The notes under the pieces: generated by a model
Told to the model about the DNA's origin: nothing
Databases searched by the model: none
Seen by the model: the letters and a program-made list of their open reading frames with translations, nothing else
Shown here: piece by piece, positions 48,123-60,771 of the stretch
Numbering within the stretch: the stretch's first letter is position 1
Layout: each line of letters begins with the position of its first letter
Made by a program: the position numbers and the translations under genes
From: Pisaster brevispinus
Taxonomy: Eukaryota; Echinodermata; Asteroidea; Forcipulatida; Asteriidae
NCBI GenBank assembly: GCA_023634235.1
Contig: JAMKCF010000002.1
Span: forward strand, 9,571,591-9,635,590
Length of the DNA stretch: 64,000 nt
Reading direction: 5' to 3'

Positions 48123-48699
48123 CTGTACGAGGATTTGAATAATAAAACCAATATTAATAAAATATGACAAAAGTATGACTGCCACAACCTCGTTCCCAGT
48201 GGTGTTCGATCACGCCTTGCCATTTTTTCCCAGAATGCCTTGCTCGATCATACCCCCCCTGGTGTGACTTTGAAATATCCAATATAGGATATTTTAGTTA
48301 GTCCTGTGTTTGACTCTATGCGCGCCCACAAAATGGTAGCACGCAAAAGAAGCATCAAGTCATAGAGCAACTGGTCCCCTCTCATTCTTCTTTGATCTTG
48401 TCATATGTCTAACTGTATGCAGTTTAGGGTAACTGTGTAAAAACACATTCATTTGAAGTGGATTACGTCAAAATACTTGCATTTTGACTCGCGCATACTG
48501 TGCACCCTTCAAGCACTAACAAATTTGTAACAAGTGTGCATACAAAGCAGTCACTTTTGGTTGGCCAAAGTGCTTCCCTTCCAGGGGTTAGTGTTGAACC
48601 AGATAACAAGAAACAATACACTAAAAGGCATGAAATTTAAAAAGATGAATTTGAAAAACCCTTTAAAAAACTGGATCAGCCAGATACAATAAAACGACA

Positions 48700-49015
48700 C
48701 GTTTTCAGCTAAATTTAAAAAACCTGATTGGGTGTGAGTTCCTGACGTTCCTGATCGAGAAGGGTAGGGCGTTCCAGAGTGAGGGGGCAGTAACTGAGAA
48801 CTCTCACCCACCATATGAGAGAGAGTTCAGGGAGTTGAGGATGTAAGTAAGTTAATAGATAATGAGAGAAGACATCGGGTTGGTTCATAACACTGAATCA
48901 GCTCTTCAAGGTAAGAGAGTGCCAAACCATTAAGGATCTTAAGATGAGCAGAGAGTTTTGCATGTGATAAGCTGCGATTCCGGAAGCCAACAAAAATGCT
49001 TAAGGATAGGTGTGA
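48700..49015. mobile_element. SINE-like dispersed repeat
   Basis: TGATCGAGAAGGGTAGGGCG, TTCCAGAGTGAGGGGGCAGT, AAGATGAGCAGAGAGTTTTG and GGAAGCCAACAAAAATG occur in the order of a common invertebrate repeat ('ttccagagt ... ggaagccaatg'). No coding potential. Confidence 0.5.
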
Positions 49016-49024
49016 TATTTTCAA

Positions 49025-49178
49025 GGCTGCTTAAGCAGAAAGTATTGCTTAAAAATCTTTTGCTGAGCAGAAATGAGCAGGATACCAGTCACAAATTGTA
49101 CATGTGATATGGTAGTTTAGATGGTAACATTACTCTATTAAGCATAACTTTGTTGTGCAGCTCTATAAAATTGGGCCC
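49025..49178. mobile_element. GGGCCCAATTTCAT-type MITE
   Basis: GGCTGCTTAAGCAGAAAG, TGCTGAGCAGAAATGAGCAG, GGATACCAGTCACA, then TTAAGCATAACTTTGTTGTG and a CTCTATAAAATTGGGCCC end. Confidence 0.7.
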
Positions 49179-49597
49179 TGGCTCTGGAGCACCCTCAGGA
49201 AGTCAAACATAAAGAATGTTACTTCCCTTCATTTACAATTTTCAGGTGTTAACCACTTATTCCATAACTTTTTTAGTGCTCACTCGCAGGATTGATTTTG
49301 TGAATTTCCGGAATTACTTATTTTTGTTAAAGATTATTGTTGTCACAATGAAACCACAGCTAAACCAAGTTAAGACAACAAACGTTCTTTTAAAATGCAC
49401 TGAGATTTCGTCTTGTGTTCACCATGTTAGTTGTTTTTACCTGGTTTACTTGTGGCTACATTGTGACAAAGACATTCCCAACAAAGAAAGTCAAGACATT
49501 TCAAAAACTAATCCCACTTGGTGGGCCTGACAACATTTTGAAAACTCCTGCAGGTAATGGTTAAAATCTGATGAGATTTTCTGAGATGCTCCACCTA

Positions 49598-49831
<234 letters not shown>

Positions 49832-49838
49832 TCAAAAA

Positions 49839-49974
49839 GACTATGCTTGACATAGGACTATGCTTGACATAGGACTATGCTTGACATAGGACTATGCTTT
49901 ACATAGGATTATGCTTGACATAGGACTATGCTTGACATAGGACTATGCTTGACATAGGACTATGCTTGACATAG
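49839..49974. repeat. 17-bp minisatellite, 8 copies
   Basis: Eight head-to-tail copies of GACTATGCTTGACATAG, two of them with single changes. Each unit contains the inverted arms CTATG and CATAG around a five-base loop. Confidence 0.97.
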
Positions 49975-49978
49975 GACA

Positions 49979-50350
49979 GGCTTACAACCGTAATCAGAGT
50001 CCAACAGTTTGGGTGTTGAATGGTGTGGGACAGAGGACTGCACTTGCCAACTGATTATACTTCTCATGGGGTCAGGCATACCACCACAATCAAAGTCCAA
50101 CATTTTGGGTGTTGAGTTACTGAATGGTGCTGGACTGAGGACTGCACTAGTAAATTAATCATGCTTTACATGGGATCAGGCATGCCACCATAATCAGAGT
50201 CCAATAGTTGGGTGTTGAGTTACTGAATTGCGTTGGACTGAGGACTGCACTAGTAAACTGATCATGCTTTACATGGGATCAGGCATGCTACCATAATCAG
50301 AGTCCAATAGTTGGGTGTTGTGTTGTGTTACTGAATTGTGTTGGATTTAC
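49979..50350. repeat. ~103-bp tandem repeat, about 3.5 copies
   Basis: Units marked by (A/G)TAATCAGAGTCCAA at about 49990, 50086, 50190 and 50293, followed by TTGGGTGTTGAGTTACTGAA, GGACTGAGGACTGCACTAGT and CATGCTTTACATGGGATCAG. The last block resembles the adjacent 17-bp unit. Confidence 0.95.
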
Positions 50351-50360
50351 ATGGGTTTAC

Positions 50361-50516
50361 AAGGAGCTGTGGCGCATTCAGCAGCCACTGCCAGAAACAC
50401 TGGGGCAAACTCCTTCTCTTTGCGATAAGTATAACTGGGTTCTTTTGCGTGCTTTACACAACACACAGGACTTACTGCTTTATGCCCAATCTGGAGGACA
50501 AACCAATAATGGTTAA
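50361..50516 (-). mobile_element. SINE fragment (body only)
   Basis: AAGGAGCTGTGGCGCATTCA through AATGGTTAA is nearly identical to the middle of the SINE at 32300-32632. The tRNA-like head is missing. Confidence 0.8.
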
Positions 50517-50775
50517 ATAGAAATCTAGAGGTTTGATCATAAAAAAGGATATGCCTTTCTTAGGGTTGTCTATCTACGTTTATTTTTTCCAAAACAGTAC
50601 TGAAACTTGTGACTTCAGTTAAACTGTTTAATCATTGCAATCGCTTCTAATCAGAACTATGACCCAAACCTGTAACAGGAGCAGATGTCAACACACTTTC
50701 CAGGATTGAAAATAGAACACTTTACCCAGTCTTTACAGACACAACACCACAAACCACAGTGGGCAGCATACAAAT

Positions 50776-50894
50776 GGAATAAGGAATGAAATAAATGGCC
50801 CAGTGACCAGGGGAAATAATGTTGAAGCGCCATGAGCGTCACTGAGTGATGGATTTGAGCGCTATATAAGAAGCCACTATTATTATTATTATTA
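50776..50894 (+). mobile_element. SINE 3' end with ATT tail
   Basis: GGAATGAAATAAATGGCCCA, then TGAGCGTCACTGAGTGATGG, TTTGAGCGCTATATAAGAAG and an (ATT)n tail. This is the same terminus as the 45798-46247 element, in the opposite orientation. Confidence 0.8.
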
Positions 50895-51053
50895 AATAAA
50901 GTGGCGCCACATCATGAACAAGGCCCGCTCTTGTGGGTGTTCTCAGTGAGCATTATTTTAAATGAAATACAATTTTTTGGTTTAAATAAGTAAAAGGGAT
51001 GATAGTAACAAGAATGTTTTCAGCTAATTCATCATTTATTAGTAACAAACTTA

Positions 51054-52849
<1,796 letters not shown>

Positions 52850-53020
52850 TGCAGTCCTTTGTTCTTCTCTCGAATCCACTGATGAAGAACGCTGCTCTTG
52901 AGTTGGAGAGTTCCCATAATGCCGGCTTTGTGCTGGATGTCATAGATTGTTAGTGAGCTACGGACTACTTCAATTAGGCCAGTGGCATTTCCCGAAGCTA
53001 GACACTTATAGGGTTGCATC
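52850..53020 (-). CDS. PIK3CA: PIK3CA-like exon: kinase N-lobe to hinge side
   Basis: Completes a Lys codon, then encodes 56 residues plus two bases. It runs from MQPYKCLASG through the conserved TGLIEVVRSS segment to LHQWIREKNKGL. Compared with the human alpha 'PYGCLSIGDCVGLIEVV', the segment is alignable without gaps. Acceptor cccag|, donor |gtaagt. Confidence 0.96.
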
Positions 53021-53309
53021 CTGGGTAAAAAGAAAGCAATACACACAATATATTATACAGTGAAGCACCCTGGGAAAGGCCATAATTCACAGTGCATCAT
53101 GGGGAAAAGTCAACAGAGGCTACAACATGAAGTTTGTGTTCATTGAAAGTTTGAGTTCATATTAGGATAAATAAAGCTTTGTCTTCTACTGCTTATCACA
53201 AACATTACTTTTTGTTACCCAATCCCCATCCAGCTGTTTCATGATATAACCCTGTGCATCATATGGTGGTTTACCCCAATCCATTATTTAGTAGTACAAA
53301 CACCTTGCA

Positions 53310-53480
53310 CTGAAGTCACAGCTAGTGTCTGCCCTAAGGTCTGCCAAACTGCAATGTAAAGATAGGTTGTGTGTCTAACTGTGCATGCAACGCTTAAAAT
53401 GCGCACTGTTCAGTAATTCACAGGGGGGAATCTAACTCCCAAAATGGCACAACCAAGATGAATCGTGGCGTGCCGTGGAC
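53310..53480 (+). repeat. Dispersed repeat (TCAGCCATTTTGTGG family), copy 3
   Basis: CAGCTAGTGTCTGCCCTAAG, GGTCTGCCAAACTG, TTGTGTGTCTAACTGTGCAT and CTTAAAATGCGCACTG, in the order of 42840-43075. Confidence 0.55.
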
Positions 53481-53529
53481 GATCGTACTTTACTCAAATG
53501 CTGGCTGGTGGCCAAGTCATCATGGTGTT

Positions 53530-53840
53530 GGTACCAAATCCTGGTCATCACACATTTTGCTTTGTCCCTGAGCAAGCCACTTAAACTATAATTGCTTCTC
53601 TTCATCAAGGAGTAAATGGGTACTTGCAATGGCAGAGATGGTTCTTGTGATTGATTTAGCTTGGTATGCTACATGTACTTGGTAGCATGGGTTGTACACC
53701 AGGAGCTGAGATGGTTTAAGGAATGAAATAAAGGGCCTAGTGTTTGGGGTAATAGTATTGGAGTGCCATGACGGTCACTGGGTGATGGATTTGAGCGCTA
53801 TACAAGAAGCCAATATTATTACTATTATGATGATAATGAC
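53530..53840 (+). mobile_element. SINE, 3' two thirds
   Basis: CTTTGTCCCTGAGCAAGCCA, GGAGTAAATGGGTACTTGC, GGAATGAAATAAAGGGCCTA, GGTCACTGGGTGATGGATTT, GAGCGCTATACAAGAAGCCA and a degenerate ATT tail. Related to 54265-54445 and 60160-60310. Confidence 0.7.
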
Positions 53841-53885
53841 ATCAAGTGAATTGGGTTAATACCCCATAGGTGTAAGATAACTTAC

Positions 53886-53964
53886 TTGAGATCCAAACCG
53901 TTCATTTGCCAGATGTTGTCCATGATCTCAAGAATCTGTAGAGTCAACATGTCCTGACGAAGAT
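53886..53964 (-). CDS. PIK3CA: PIK3CA-like exon: DDLRQDML segment
   Basis: A 79-base exon that completes a split Asp codon and encodes LRQDMLTLQILEIMDNIW followed by QMNGLDL, ending with two bases of a Lys codon. DLRQDM is a hallmark of PI3K and PI4K kinase domains, just after the ATP-binding lysine. Acceptor cacag|, donor |gtaagt. Confidence 0.96.
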
Positions 53965-53997
53965 CTGTGAATCAAATAAAAACAGCCATTTAGGTCA

Positions 53998-54048
53998 CTC
54001 CATCATAATCATCATAATTATCATAATCATCATAATCATCATCATCAA
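53998..54048. repeat. CAT/AAT microsatellite
   Basis: Imperfect CATCATAATCATAATTATCA run. Confidence 0.9.
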
Positions 54049-54075
54049 GCAACTTAGCAAATAAAACTCAGTCAG

Positions 54076-54217
54076 AGCCGAATTTCATAAGATTCCAATT
54101 TCATAGAGCTGCTTATGCATAAAAGTAGCAAATCCCAACAAAAAATCTGCCCATTTTTGCTTAGCAGAAAAATCTTCAGCAATATTTTGTGCTTAAGCAG
54201 CTGAATGAAGTGGGCCT
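54076..54217. mobile_element. GGGCCCAATTTCAT-type MITE
   Basis: AATTTCATAGAGCTGCTTATGC at one end, TGCTTAAGCAGCTGAATGAAG..GGGCC at the other, TGCTTAGCAGAAAAATC inside. Confidence 0.7.
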
Positions 54218-54264
54218 AGCTGGACGCTGAGCCATCCGAGTCAGGGTTTGGAATCCTAGACATA

Positions 54265-54445
54265 ACAACTTCACTTAAATTGCTTGTCATCACCCGGGAG
54301 TAAATGGGTACCAGCGAGGGTAAAGATTGTTGATGTGAATGATTAGCAGCCTGTGCGCCCATTTGGCTGCCAGTTCATACTGCCAAGGCGTTGAGATGGG
54401 TTTAGTAATGCTAAGGACCAGATGAACAGGGGTAGCAATGTCGAG
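54265..54445 (+). mobile_element. SINE fragment
   Basis: ACCCGGGAGTAAATGGGTAC, GGTAAAGATTGTTGATGTGA, GTTGAGATGGGTTTAG and AAGGACCAGATGAACAGGGG follow the order of the 53530-53840 SINE. The tail is absent. Confidence 0.6.
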
Positions 54446-55009
54446 AGGTCTACTTGGCTCGTAAAAGCACATAACAAGTACACAATATTTTGATCATTTT
54501 CAATGATCTGCTGCTGTGCAGGCGACCACCAACTTTTTCCACGTTGCTCTGTCATGAGCTTTTTTGAGAACCCTGGCCAGGGTCAGCATTCGAATCTCCA
54601 AGCAGGTTGTAGACATACATGTAGTTGAGAACAGTTGGTTGACAACCTTAATGTGTATTGCTGTGAGATTGAGTGTATATGCAATGCATTTACAATAGGA
54701 CCATTAGCATGTCGTTGCACTAGTCTGCATGCTGTTTCACTGGTCCATGTCTGAAGCAATCTGTTTCACATTGTCATTTGATATGGGGCTTTAAGTCGAA
54801 GCCATACAAACAATCTGTGCATACAGACAATGATTTGTATGTAACTTTGGAAAGTAATGAGTTAGCAATCTGGACTACTCAGACACATTTTAACTGGTAC
54901 TTGGCCAGTGAACCGCTGTTGAGGGAGAACACCAGTTTTCATGAACAAACTCAAGCACAGAGGCCATGTTAAACGAGGCAATTTACAACCAGTTCCAGGA
55001 AAACACAAT

Positions 55010-55310
55010 GAATCAATCATCAGGCATTTGTAGAGTGCCATCATTCCGAGGCGTTTAGCAAAGTGAAGAAAAGTTTGACAAAAAGAGTTCACAAAATTTC
55101 ATGTGGAGATGACAAGTGCAATGGACTAATTGTAAGCAAATTCGAAGAGATGAGACCCAAGCTGGCTTTTGAAGATCTGTAAGGAGTCAAGTTTTTGGAG
55201 TTGATAGAAGAGATCATTCCATAGCTTTGGTGCAAATAAAACAAAGTTTCTATCACCTGATGAAGAAGGAGATGTATGAATGTTCTGCAGTAGTCTGTTT
55301 GATCATCTCA
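55010..55310 (-). mobile_element. SINE-like repeat
   Basis: AATCAATCATCAGGCATTTG, a TAGAGTGCC end-type block, GAGATGAGACCCAAGCTGGC and GATCATTCCATAGCTTTGGT occur in the order of a common invertebrate repeat. Confidence 0.5.
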
Positions 55311-55314
55311 GAGT

Positions 55315-55405
55315 GGGCCAGCTAGAAGAGACTGGGCCAGCTCGAAGAGACTGGGCCAGCTAGAAGAGACTGGGCCAGCTAGAAGAGACTGGGCCAGCTA
55401 GAAGA
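55315..55405. repeat. 19-bp minisatellite, about 5 copies
   Basis: GGGCCAGCTAGAAGAGACT repeated from 55315 with a spacing of exactly 19 bp. The second copy has one change. Confidence 0.95.
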
Positions 55406-55611
55406 ATGTCCCTTGTGCTGCTGAAGTGTTCTTTGTGCATGCAGTGCAGTTGGTTGCCTCCAAGTTGCCTAAAAAATTGCCTTGTGTAATATGGCCTTAA
55501 GGTCAAAGGTCCTTTTTAAAAATCATGGCTTCAAAACAAACAGGGGAAGCCTAAGCCGTAGCCAGCGTCAAAGCCATGGTTTTGAAGAGAACCGTAATAT
55601 TTAAAACTCAC

Positions 55612-55840
55612 CGTCCCCTCTCTTAAATATCACCTTGATGTCATCAAACATGGCCTCAGCCATTAAGTCATGGTTCTCCCACACCAGCCATAGAGGGCGC
55701 TTTGCTGATGACATAATACGGCAGTCTTCCACCTTGAGTTTTCCAAGGGTGAAGTTAGGGTTGAGGGGGAGTGGAAAGTGCTGAAGGGCATCGATGAAGT
55801 CAGCTTGCTGCATCTGGTCTGATAGGTACTTCAAACGATC
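55612..55840 (-). CDS. PIK3CA: PIK3CA-like exon: helical/kinase junction and P-loop
   Basis: Encodes 76 residues plus one base. [20 protein letters not shown] is followed by the [13 protein letters not shown] segment (phosphate-binding loop with the conserved Ser and Lys) and VIFKRGD, whose Lys corresponds to the ATP-contacting, wortmannin-reactive lysine of human alpha (K802). Acceptor cttag|, donor |gtgag. Confidence 0.97.
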
Positions 55841-57077
55841 CTAAGAAAATGAAAAAAAATACCCATTGTTTTTAATTTTTACTTTGTACGAACGTAGATG
55901 AAATGTTTATTAAGGAACCAACAAAAAGGATGAATGCAACAAGTTTACATTGAATTCAACTCACCATTTTGTTTCCATATTGCAAAATGTACATACAAGT
56001 AACTATAGAGAAGGTCAGTTTAACAAAGATGTATAAAAAACTACTAGAATAATAATTGGACACAATGAAGCAGAGGCAAATAAGGAAGCATATTCAAAAG
56101 ATCAAATCTTGCCTAAAAATCCCTTAATGAAACAAGATATTGGACTTCTTACAGCAGATCATGCAGGAAAATAGGGGACGGGACAAGACAAACAAACAAA
56201 GCAAATGCGAACAAACAAGCTAGGTGATAAACAATCATACAAACAGATGAGTAGATAAAAAAAATACACCGACCACAACAACAGGCCACAGCAGCAGCAT
56301 CCATGAACAAACGAACAGACAGACAAGCAAGCAAACGATTAAGCAAACACCCCTACTACGTTTGTCCTCACTTTTAAAGCCTTTACACTACTTCTGAGTA
56401 GTGCCTGATTTTGGAATCAAGAGACGTAAACCAGTCACTTCCTGCCAAAACTCATAACTTGGTTTATTTGCTCATCAAATAGATGAGAATAAAAGCTTTC
56501 AAGTAACAACCAATCAGGGCCTATACGGTCAGCATTTCTCAACATAGTTAAAGGAGTTCAGGTGTGTGACTAGAGTTGACTAGACTTCACCATAGTGGAT
56601 CTAGATATCAGCCGAATAATGCGTGGTTTGACTAGCTGGTTCAACCGGACCAACCTAGCCCCGGAGCACTGTTTCTCTCCTCAAATTTGCAAGTTACGTC
56701 ACAATTAACGAGTAGTTGAACAACACAGACAATACAGTAGGTTTGTTCAATATGTCAACAATTAACCAATGCAGTAAAATACTTAATCCATAATTGATCT
56801 GAAGTAGATAAAATAATTGAAAATAATGGAAAAAGAAAATGATGTGCCTATGATTGACTTTTTTAACACTATTGTCTGCTCAACAAAAGACAATGAAAAG
56901 TTTGAGTGAAAAACAGACCATGCATGCATGATTTAAATCACAAATTGCTGTAGAAGCTTGCTGTAGAATGCTTCAGACATCACATTTAATGCCATTTCAT
57001 CATTTCCTAGAAGTGGTCAATTCTGGTACAAGACGTTACAAATGTCTAGCATTCTATCCCTCAGTTTAGCTACTTAC
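55841..57077 (-). other. PIK3CA intron, low-complexity A/C-rich stretch
   Basis: A 1.24 kb intron with an AAAC/ACAA-rich stretch at 56165-56345 and no recognisable mobile element. Confidence 0.6.
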
Positions 57078-57246
57078 TTTACTTGTGTCATCTTTTCGCT
57101 CGTTGAGTGATATAGTCAGGTTTGTCAACTTATCGATAGCTTCCACCTGTTTGACGATGAGTTTGAGGTACGGGCCTAGTGCTCTGCAGTAGGCTTCTAA
57201 CATTAGACCAAACCGCTGGCTCACTTTAGGCTTGTGCATCTCCGAT
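57078..57246 (-). CDS. PIK3CA: PIK3CA-like exon: end of helical domain
   Basis: One base plus 56 codons: [20 protein letters not shown], then [20 protein letters not shown] and a charged NERKDDTSK linker into the kinase domain. VSQRFGL-LE-YCRA matches p110-alpha closely. Acceptor actag|, donor |gtaagta. Confidence 0.97.
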
Positions 57247-58535
<1,289 letters not shown>

Positions 58536-58700
58536 CTGTACAAGCTGCAGAATGTACTGCAGAAGTTCTTCATCGGTCAGATTCTGTTCCAGGGACTCCA
58601 CAGCAAACGTCCTAACCCCAAGGTCAGCATAACTACAGTCAAGGAGACCGAGGGCAGTCTCATTATCTACAAGATCCCAGTCCTTCAGCAGGATGTATAA
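58536..58700 (-). CDS. PIK3CA: PIK3CA-like exon: helical domain
   Basis: 55 codons, phase 0 at both ends. LYILLKDWDLVDNETALGLL is followed by DCSYADLGVRTFAVESLEQ and ELLQYILQLVQ. It matches the human 'LLDCNYPDPMVRGFAV' region. Acceptor tgtag|, donor |gtaaca. The last bases of this exon are the parent of the repeats in the next intron. Confidence 0.97.
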
Positions 58701-58826
58701 CTACAGAACCAAAAGAAGAAAAGTATTTGTTTGAATGGCAACAGGGCTTGATGTTCTTTTTCCTTTTTAAAATTAAACACGTTCAGTTTTGATTGTAGGA
58801 AAGAAACCCTTGATGGGTAAAAACCA

Positions 58827-58993
58827 GGGCCCTGTTTTGTGGCTAAAACTATTCAGCTCAGCAAAAATAAGAAGGATACAAGTCACAGATGCTACATGTG
58901 ACATAACATTTTAACTCATTAACATATTCTGTTCAGCACAATTCTGTTGTCTTTAGATAGTCTTCTGCTTGAACTGGTCTATGAAATTGGGCC
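58827..58993. mobile_element. GGGCCCAATTTCAT-type MITE
   Basis: Starts AGGGCCCTGTTTTGTGGCTA, ends GGTCTATGAAATTGGGCC, with GGATACAAGTCACAGATGCT and AGCACAATTCTGTTGT inside. Confidence 0.75.
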
Positions 58994-59230
58994 ATTTATC
59001 GTCAGTGATCAAAGAACTGCTCAAGCACAAAATGTTTGCTTACTGCAATAAGATTACCAGGGAAAAAAATCACATATACCAGTCAGAAAATTCACATTTA
59101 CATTTCAGATGTACTATCTGTGACTGGTTTCCTGGTCATTTTTGCAAAGAAGAAAATTATTAAAAATAAGCGAATTCTGCCCCAGGTAGTCTTGCAGTCC
59201 AAGATTGCATTAAAACCAAAGCCCGACTTC

Positions 59231-59407
59231 TGAGAGCAGCTTTAGCAGAAAATAGTGCTTGACAATTTTCTGCTGAGCAAATATGAGCAGGATACATTCA
59301 CGGATGGTAATTGTGACACTGTATTTTGTTCAGTTATTCTGGTAAGCATAATCTTGTTGTGCTTAGCTACTTTTTGTGCTTAAACAGCTCTAGATGCATT
59401 TGGGCCC
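59231..59407. mobile_element. GGGCCCAATTTCAT-type MITE
   Basis: GAGAGCAGCTTTAGCAGAAA at the left and ACAGCTCTAGATGCATTTGGGCCC at the right, with TGCTGAGCAAATATGAGCAG and GGTAAGCATAATCTTGTTGT inside. Confidence 0.75.
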
Positions 59408-59585
59408 AGGGCACCACGTATGAAAGGCAAAACAAAACCCCACTTGGCCCACTTCTTGTCTCATTCATTCCAGGTAACAACAAAAAACGGCCCCTGACTC
59501 AAGTGCATTTCAACCTTTGTTAAAGCTTCAAGTTGCAGTTTTAGGGACTATTTTGTAACAGGACAAGGTGTCAGGATTGATTTAC

Positions 59586-59667
59586 CAGCGATACGTCATC
59601 TCTTGAGTTCCACTTGACTGCATTGAGCAACTTTGGCAAGGAGTTGGGTCTCTCTCGGCAATACCTC
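59586..59667 (-). CDS. PIK3CA: PIK3CA-like exon: start of helical domain core
   Basis: One base plus 27 codons: RYCRERPNSLPKLLNAVKWN then SRDDVSL. The KLLxxVKWNSRD motif is diagnostic of class I PI3K helical domains. Acceptor ttcag|, donor |gtaaat. Confidence 0.96.
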
Positions 59668-59801
59668 CTGAAAAACAAATACAGTTTTGTGTTTGCAGAA
59701 ACTAGCAAAAAACATAGTGTAAAAAGGTCTGTAATTTCATGGAGGCCTCCAAGGTCATTGGTTCTATTGACCGACGCATGGGTTTGAATCCTAGCCATGA
59801 T

Positions 59802-60045
59802 GGCGTGTTGTGGCTGAGCGGTCAAGTGCAAAGGACTCAAGCTCTGGTGTTTCTGATCAGCAGAGTGTGGGTTCCAGTTTCGGTCTTGACACTTGTGTCC
59901 TTAAGCAAGACACTTAACCATTATTGCTTTGTCCTTCGGATGGGATGTAAAGCTGTCGGTCCTGTGCATTACGCAATGGCATATAAAAGAACACAGTTAC
60001 AATTATCTCTAAGTGAAGGGGGGGGGTTTGCCCAGGTGTTTCTGG
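59802..60045 (+). mobile_element. tRNA-derived SINE, 5' part
   Basis: tRNA-like head GTTGTGGCTGAGCGGTCAAG, GACTCAAGCTCTGGTGTTTC, box-B-like GTGGGTTCCAGTTTCGG, GACACTTGTGTCCTTAAGCA and CCTTCGGATGGGATGTAAAG. It stops at CCAGGTGTTTCTGG, where a MITE begins. Confidence 0.8.
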
Positions 60046-60126
60046 CTATATCCAAATTAGCGGCTGCAGCTACAGCTATGACTGTTCCTATGACCAGAGC
60101 TGTAGCCGCTTACTTGGAGTTGGCCT
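60046..60126. mobile_element. Short palindromic MITE (GGCTACAGC family) at SINE end
   Basis: TATCCAAATTAGCGGCTGCA GC and its inverse GCTGTAGCCGCTTACTTGGA form an 80-bp hairpin. It adjoins the truncated SINE, suggesting insertion into it. Confidence 0.7.
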
Positions 60127-60159
60127 AAGACTCAATGTTATATTATTAATATCATTATG

Positions 60160-60310
60160 ATTCTTGTGTCTTTCAGCAGGCCACTGAACTTAATTTGCTT
60201 CTCCTCACCCAGGAGTAATTGGGAGGCTGAGATAAATGATGAGAATGATTAGAATCCTGTCTGCCCATTACAGTAGCTACATATTCCAACAGAAGGTTTC
60301 AGGAATGCTT
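60160..60310 (+). mobile_element. SINE fragment
   Basis: TGTCTTTCAGCAGGCCACTG, TTTGCTTCTCCTCACCCAGG, AGTAATTGGGAGGCTGAGAT and AATGATTAGAATCCTGTCTG match the middle of the 53530 and 54265 copies. Confidence 0.6.
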
Positions 60311-60568
60311 ATAGCCCCATTAGAAGTAAATATACAGAGTGCAGTGCCTAGAATATGCACTTTAGTATTGTTCTTTGGGACTCTCTAAAAAATTCCACGG
60401 ACAGTCCGATTTTTCAACGGAAGTCCATTTTTTCCTCATGGGAAATGTCCTTGCCCCGACACAAAATGAAATTCCAGGCCTGACTGTCATGAAAGGAGGT
60501 AAATCTGGTGGTAGTTTTAAAAACCCTTTCCTCAATAATAATTCATGTTTGTTTTGAGCTTACGTTAC

Positions 60569-60681
60569 CTGTATTTCCAGACAAGTTCTTTATCTTGTTC
60601 TGACATTTCATGTAGCGTATCTCGTCTGATTATTTCATCTAGCTGTTTGGCTTCTTCCTCTGATGGATCTTCAAATGAATC
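60569..60681 (-). CDS. PIK3CA: PIK3CA-like exon: C2-helical linker with hotspot-equivalent glutamates
   Basis: 37 codons plus two bases. An acidic stretch (DSFEDPSEEEAKQLDEI) is followed by RRDTLHEMSEQDKELVWKY. The two Glu residues of HEMSEQ align with human E542 and E545, and the Gln with Q546, residues that contact the inhibitory p85 SH2 domain. Acceptor tacag|, donor |gtaacg. Confidence 0.95.
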
Positions 60682-60771
60682 CTGTATTACCGAGGTTAAC
60701 GAAATGTTAACAATAGTTAAAGTTAAATCAACAAGGTTTATAACAAGCTAATCCAACATAAACTTTACGAA

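Larger units (their letters stand above)
53021..53885 (-). other. PIK3CA intron with dispersed repeat and SINE
   Basis: A 0.87 kb intron containing the third copy of the TCAGCCATTTTGTGG-family repeat and a SINE (53530-53840). Confidence 0.6.
53965..55611 (-). other. PIK3CA intron with several repeats
   Basis: A 1.65 kb intron holding a CAT/AAT microsatellite (53998-54048), a palindromic element (54076-54217), a SINE fragment (54265-54445), a SINE-like repeat (55010-55310) and a 19-bp minisatellite (55315-55405). Confidence 0.7.
58701..59585 (-). other. PIK3CA intron with two MITEs
   Basis: A 0.89 kb intron with two GGGCCCAATTTCAT-type elements (58827-58993 and 59231-59407), which make up about 40 percent of it. 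Confidence 0.7.
59668..60568 (-). other. PIK3CA intron with SINEs and a MITE
   Basis: A 0.9 kb intron with one SINE head and body (59802-60045), a MITE next to it (60046-60126), and a second SINE fragment (60160-60310). Confidence 0.7.

Noticed and set aside
49839..49974. CRISPR-like array
   Set aside because: Units are 17 bp with no spacers, in a eukaryotic intron. It is a minisatellite.
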